A DNA stretch of 64,000 bases from NCBI RefSeq assembly GCF_019649055.1, contig NW_026570309.1:62001-126000 (forward strand). The letters run 5' to 3'. The notes under the pieces were generated by a model. That model saw only the letters and a list, made by a program, of their open reading frames with translations, made no database searches and was not told where the DNA came from. The translations under genes were made by a program, and so were the position numbers. This document shows, in pieces, positions 60,901-64,000 of the stretch; positions within the stretch are counted from its first letter, which is position 1, and every line of letters starts with the position of its first letter. This DNA comes from Paramacrobiotus metropolitanus. Taxonomy: Eukaryota; Tardigrada; Eutardigrada; Parachela; Macrobiotidae.

Positions 60901-63900
60901 GCAGTTAATTCAGTAAAAGATAATATGGAAAATTGCAGAATGATCTGTTTACGAAACTGCTAAATGAGAAAGACAAGAACGGTTGTACGCCGTTGCATTA
61001 CGCAGCAGAAAGCGGCTTCGGCACAGCCAGCGAAGAGCTTATCCGAATGGGAGCCGCTGGTGACATCCGCGATGGCCAATCGCGGTCGCCTCTGCACGTG
61101 GCTGCGGCGTAAGTTAAGGTAGTGGTGCAACATAACCTTTTATAACGCCAGCCAAGACCATTCAAATTTTTAGCCTGGGACGATACAATACAGCCAAGAA
61201 GTTGCTGGAAACTTCACAAGGCATGAGCACCATGAATGCATATGACCGGCAAGGTAAAATCTAAACACCAAAAAAGACTTGAAGACTTGGGTATTTTTCT
61301 TTAAGTACCTACTGGGGCTGTGTACAGGCAATACGCCACTGCATTTGGCGGCAGCGGGGGGTCATTGCCGGGTGGTGCAGCTGCTCCTAACGAATGGAGC
61401 GTTAATTCATAAGTGAGTTTCATAAATAGAATAAAAATATATTGAAAGAAGGGTCAAGCTCGACACATTGCACAATCTGCAGAAACTTTATGGGAAAAAC
61501 CGCTCTTCACCTCGCAACGGTTGAAAACAGTCGAGGTGGGTTACGTTTCGCTATATCTGCCCACTATTCTGATGGAAAACAAAGTTTATAATGTGTTTGT
61601 AACCCTCTAGAATCCTGTTCCTTACTTCTTAAAAGCTACGCATACCTGGCACGGATTCAGGATCGTGAACAGGTACTGAGTGCATGATTTGTCTGGGGAC
61701 AGAAATGTGGCAGATGTCTATGACGATGAACAAGGCGAACCTTGGAGTTACAGAATTCAGCACTGCACGATGCTGCCGAGCACAACGCCAGCGACTGCAT
61801 TGATTTCCTTTTAACCGCGGGAACGGAGCTAGTCCGCAGTAAATCCGGTGCCACTGCGCTGGATGTCGCTATCTTTCATAAGAACGAAGCTGCGGTATCC
61901 GCCATGATGGAGCATGCACGCTGGGACGAGCTCTTGGCACAACCGTCACAATTGTATCAGTGGCCGATACTGGGACTGATCAAAGAGCTCCCGGATGTTG
62001 TACAGGTGCGCCTTTCTCTTCACTGCTTCCATACCTGGGGGTGGTAGCTAAAATTTCTTCCCCGCAGAAATTACGAACTATGCTTCTGTTCCGTATGATG
62101 TAATACGTCCTTGAGCACTGAAGTACGGTAACTTGGGTATGGTTGTTTTGCAGAACATACTCGATCGCTGCCAGTGTTCCACCCAGTGCCATCCACTGTC
62201 ACCAGCTTATTCCGTACGAAATGCAGTACCTCATAGCTAAACCCTCTTGTGTGTCGAGCAGTACAAGAACGTTGTTATGCGTAGGTTGTGTACGACTTTC
62301 GGGTCCTTGAGCCTGGCCACTGTCATACGTCAGCAGACAATACAGGGAAGAAACCAAAAAGCATGGAGACCATGGATGTAAGCGTTGAAAGACATGCATT
62401 CGCAAAACTAGTACCCATGAAATCCTGTAAATTTTGTGATGACAAATTGAGTTCTTTGGCAGTGTATTGTAAAGCATGGTCGACTGGATCTGCTCAGCCA
62501 TCCCGTCTGTAAGCATTACCTCGATACAAAATGGTGAGAAAGAACAGTGACTTTTAAGACTGCGCCTACGTAGTGGACAAAAGTTTTCCCACAGGACGAC
62601 GTACGGTATTTACTTCCACTTCGTGAACCTGCTAGTGTACATTGTCTTCTTGGCCATGCTGACCTTTCTGTTACTGCGCGGCTTGGAAACCGAACTGCGG
62701 CCGCATATGACGCGCATTAGCCTGCAGAATCTTCTCAAGTATAAACCGGATTTCAATCAAACCCATTTTGGCCCGGTCCCCCTGGTGTATGACTTTGACC
62801 AATTGGCTCCGGTTTCCCAAGCGTTTCTTACCGTTATCCTCATCTTCACCGCGTGTCAACTGTTCAAAAAGATTCTGCAAATTTATTTACAAGTGCGTCA
62901 TGATCCGCAAAAAATATTCTGATTATATAACATGATTTCCACATTTTTCAGGGATGCAAATATTTTTTCCGACTGGCCAACTACATGGAAGTGGTGTTGT
63001 ATGTTGCCGCATTATGTTTTGCCATTGGATTATTTGACACGAACGATCGCTACATGCCGTGGCGCGTACAGTGGATCCTGGGTGCCGTGGCTGCGTTTTT
63101 CTCCTGGATTAATCTGATTTTGCATTTTCAACGCTATGGAAAACTGGGCGTCTATGTTAACATCTTCTTTCGTGGACTGAAGGTGTATTTCAAAGCGGTA
63201 TCGGTGTACTTTATCATGGTGATAGCGTTTAGCATCACGTTTTGCGTGCTGAATCCGGAGAAAATTGTTCCCAACCAGTCGATCTTTTTCCAAGTAAGCA
63301 TTGGACAAAAGAATTTAATACTTTAGCAATTTTGCATATCAAAACAGCTGGAGACAATAATATAATTTAATTTAGTGTATACGCCATATTTGTCTTGATT
63401 ATGTATTATGTCCTTGACGTAAAACCTAGGGGGTACAACGCTGAGTACTGTATACTAAACCGTAATAGTGGTGTCTCATTTATTTTTCTCCTGTTTCGTA
63501 ACCAAAACAAAAACTTCAAAATTTTTTAATTCAGAAATTAACTTCATCGTAAAATTAAAATTCTTCAGGTTGACCATAAAGACGATGACCCGAACAACTA
63601 TCTTACGGCCAGCGTTAACCTGGCGTCGTCGATCATACGCATTTCCGATATGCTGGTCGGAGACGTCGATGCCATTCAGAATTACATTACACCGCTGTTA
63701 AGCGACATGCTGGTGTTCCCCGCCGCAACCTACTTCCTGGCGCTGGTTACCGTGGGAATGATTACTCTGCTGATCCAAGCCATCCTGGTTAGATTTTATA
63801 CCAAACTTAACCTGTATTTGATTTCGTAATCCATGGCTGCTTCGTATTCGTTTTCGAGAAGTTAATACATTTTGCGAATTTGTTTTGTAGATGAATATCG

Positions 63901-64000
63901 TCGTGCAGAATCTGCAGGAAGTCGAGCGCAACGCCTCCCTGAACATGTTAGCTATGCTGGTGAAGTTGCACACGGATCTCGAAGAGAAGCTGCCCAGTTG
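57969..64000 (+). CDS. TRPA1: TRPA1-type ankyrin-repeat cation channel (3' end beyond window)
   Basis: TRPA1 is a plasma-membrane non-selective cation channel for noxious chemicals and temperature. Nineteen exons join in phase (1086 residues in the window): 57969-58244, 58728-58884, 58986-59161, 59561-60066, 60446-60494, 60630-60830, 60939-61108, 61174-61253, 61328-61412, 61483-61535, 61611-61672, 61754-62005, 62154-62213, 62285-62377, 62463-62533, 62595-62892, 62952-63293, 63569-63787, 63891 onward. About 16 ankyrin repeats (TALHLAA, GTPLHAAV, GNTPLHLAAAGGH) precede the TRPA linker HPVCKHYLDTKW (human HPVCKEYLLMKW). S1 (FVNLLVYIVFLAMLTFLLL) to S5 follow. The pore has SDMLVGDVDA where human has FSMMLGDINY; S6 is followed by ERNASLNMLAMLVKLHTDLE, matching the human TRP-like helix. 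Cys at about 701, 722 and 756 lie where the reactive Cys of TRPA1 (621, 641 and 665 in human) are expected. The S6 gate motif is changed. The start Met is the first in a good exon-1 context and is moderately certain. Confidence 0.95.

Noticed and set aside
1-64000. tRNA and rRNA genes
   Set aside because: Looked for cloverleaf and B-box-like motifs by eye and saw none; a covariance-model scan would be needed to be certain.

Overview
The window is nuclear DNA from a multicellular animal: genes are split by many short GT-AG introns, most of roughly 40-1500 bases. The recognisable products are animal signalling and housekeeping proteins: bestrophin, IA-2/phogrin, APC11, 3-hydroxyacyl-CoA dehydrogenase, a class B GPCR-type hormone-binding domain and TRPA1. 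Compact genes, short introns and protostome-like families suggest a small-genome ecdysozoan (a tardigrade would fit), but the sequence does not prove the lineage.

Layout. 1-3785 (+) holds the last nine exons of a bestrophin chloride channel. 3786-9249 is non-coding and carries one MITE-like element with TA target sites. 9250-25208 (+) is a complete 17-exon IA-2/phogrin (PTPRN) gene. 25380-32570 contains three decayed, partial, alternately oriented copies of the neighbouring gene, interrupted by two foreign DNA insertions. 33444-39726 (-) is the intact parent: a secreted protein of about 720 residues with F5/8 type C (discoidin-like) domains. 41226-41940 is a near-perfect 0.7 kb palindrome, followed by an unrecognised Cys-containing gene (42083-43664, +, 5' end unresolved). 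44144-45524 (-) is APC11 with an apparent N-terminal extension. 45525-50211 is mostly non-coding and includes a textbook non-autonomous hAT element (48957-49428, 8-bp target duplication). 50212-53100 (-) is a complete mitochondrial HADH. A LINE tail lies at 53402-53640. 54349-55667 (-) encodes a class B GPCR hormone-receptor domain with no 7TM domain behind it. 57969-64000 (+) is TRPA1, running off the right edge.

Functional links. IA-2 is a dense-core-vesicle protein, TRPA1 a sensory channel, the HRM protein a possible peptide-binding decoy and bestrophin an anion channel. They are neighbours, but nothing in the sequence shows co-regulation.

Most notable: (1) IA-2 has two tandem copies of the membrane-proximal ectodomain where known relatives have one, encoded by exon pairs with matching intron positions. 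(2) Its phosphatase signature is degenerate beyond the usual IA-2 changes. (3) A read-through of its transmembrane exon, followed by a poly(A) signal, predicts a receptor lacking the PTP domain. (4) A hormone-receptor ectodomain lacks its 7TM. (5) Inverted, tail-to-tail fused pseudogene copies sit beside their intact parent. Exon boundaries were deduced by eye from splice signals, phase and family similarity; all nine-exon, 17-exon and 19-exon models keep a consistent reading phase.
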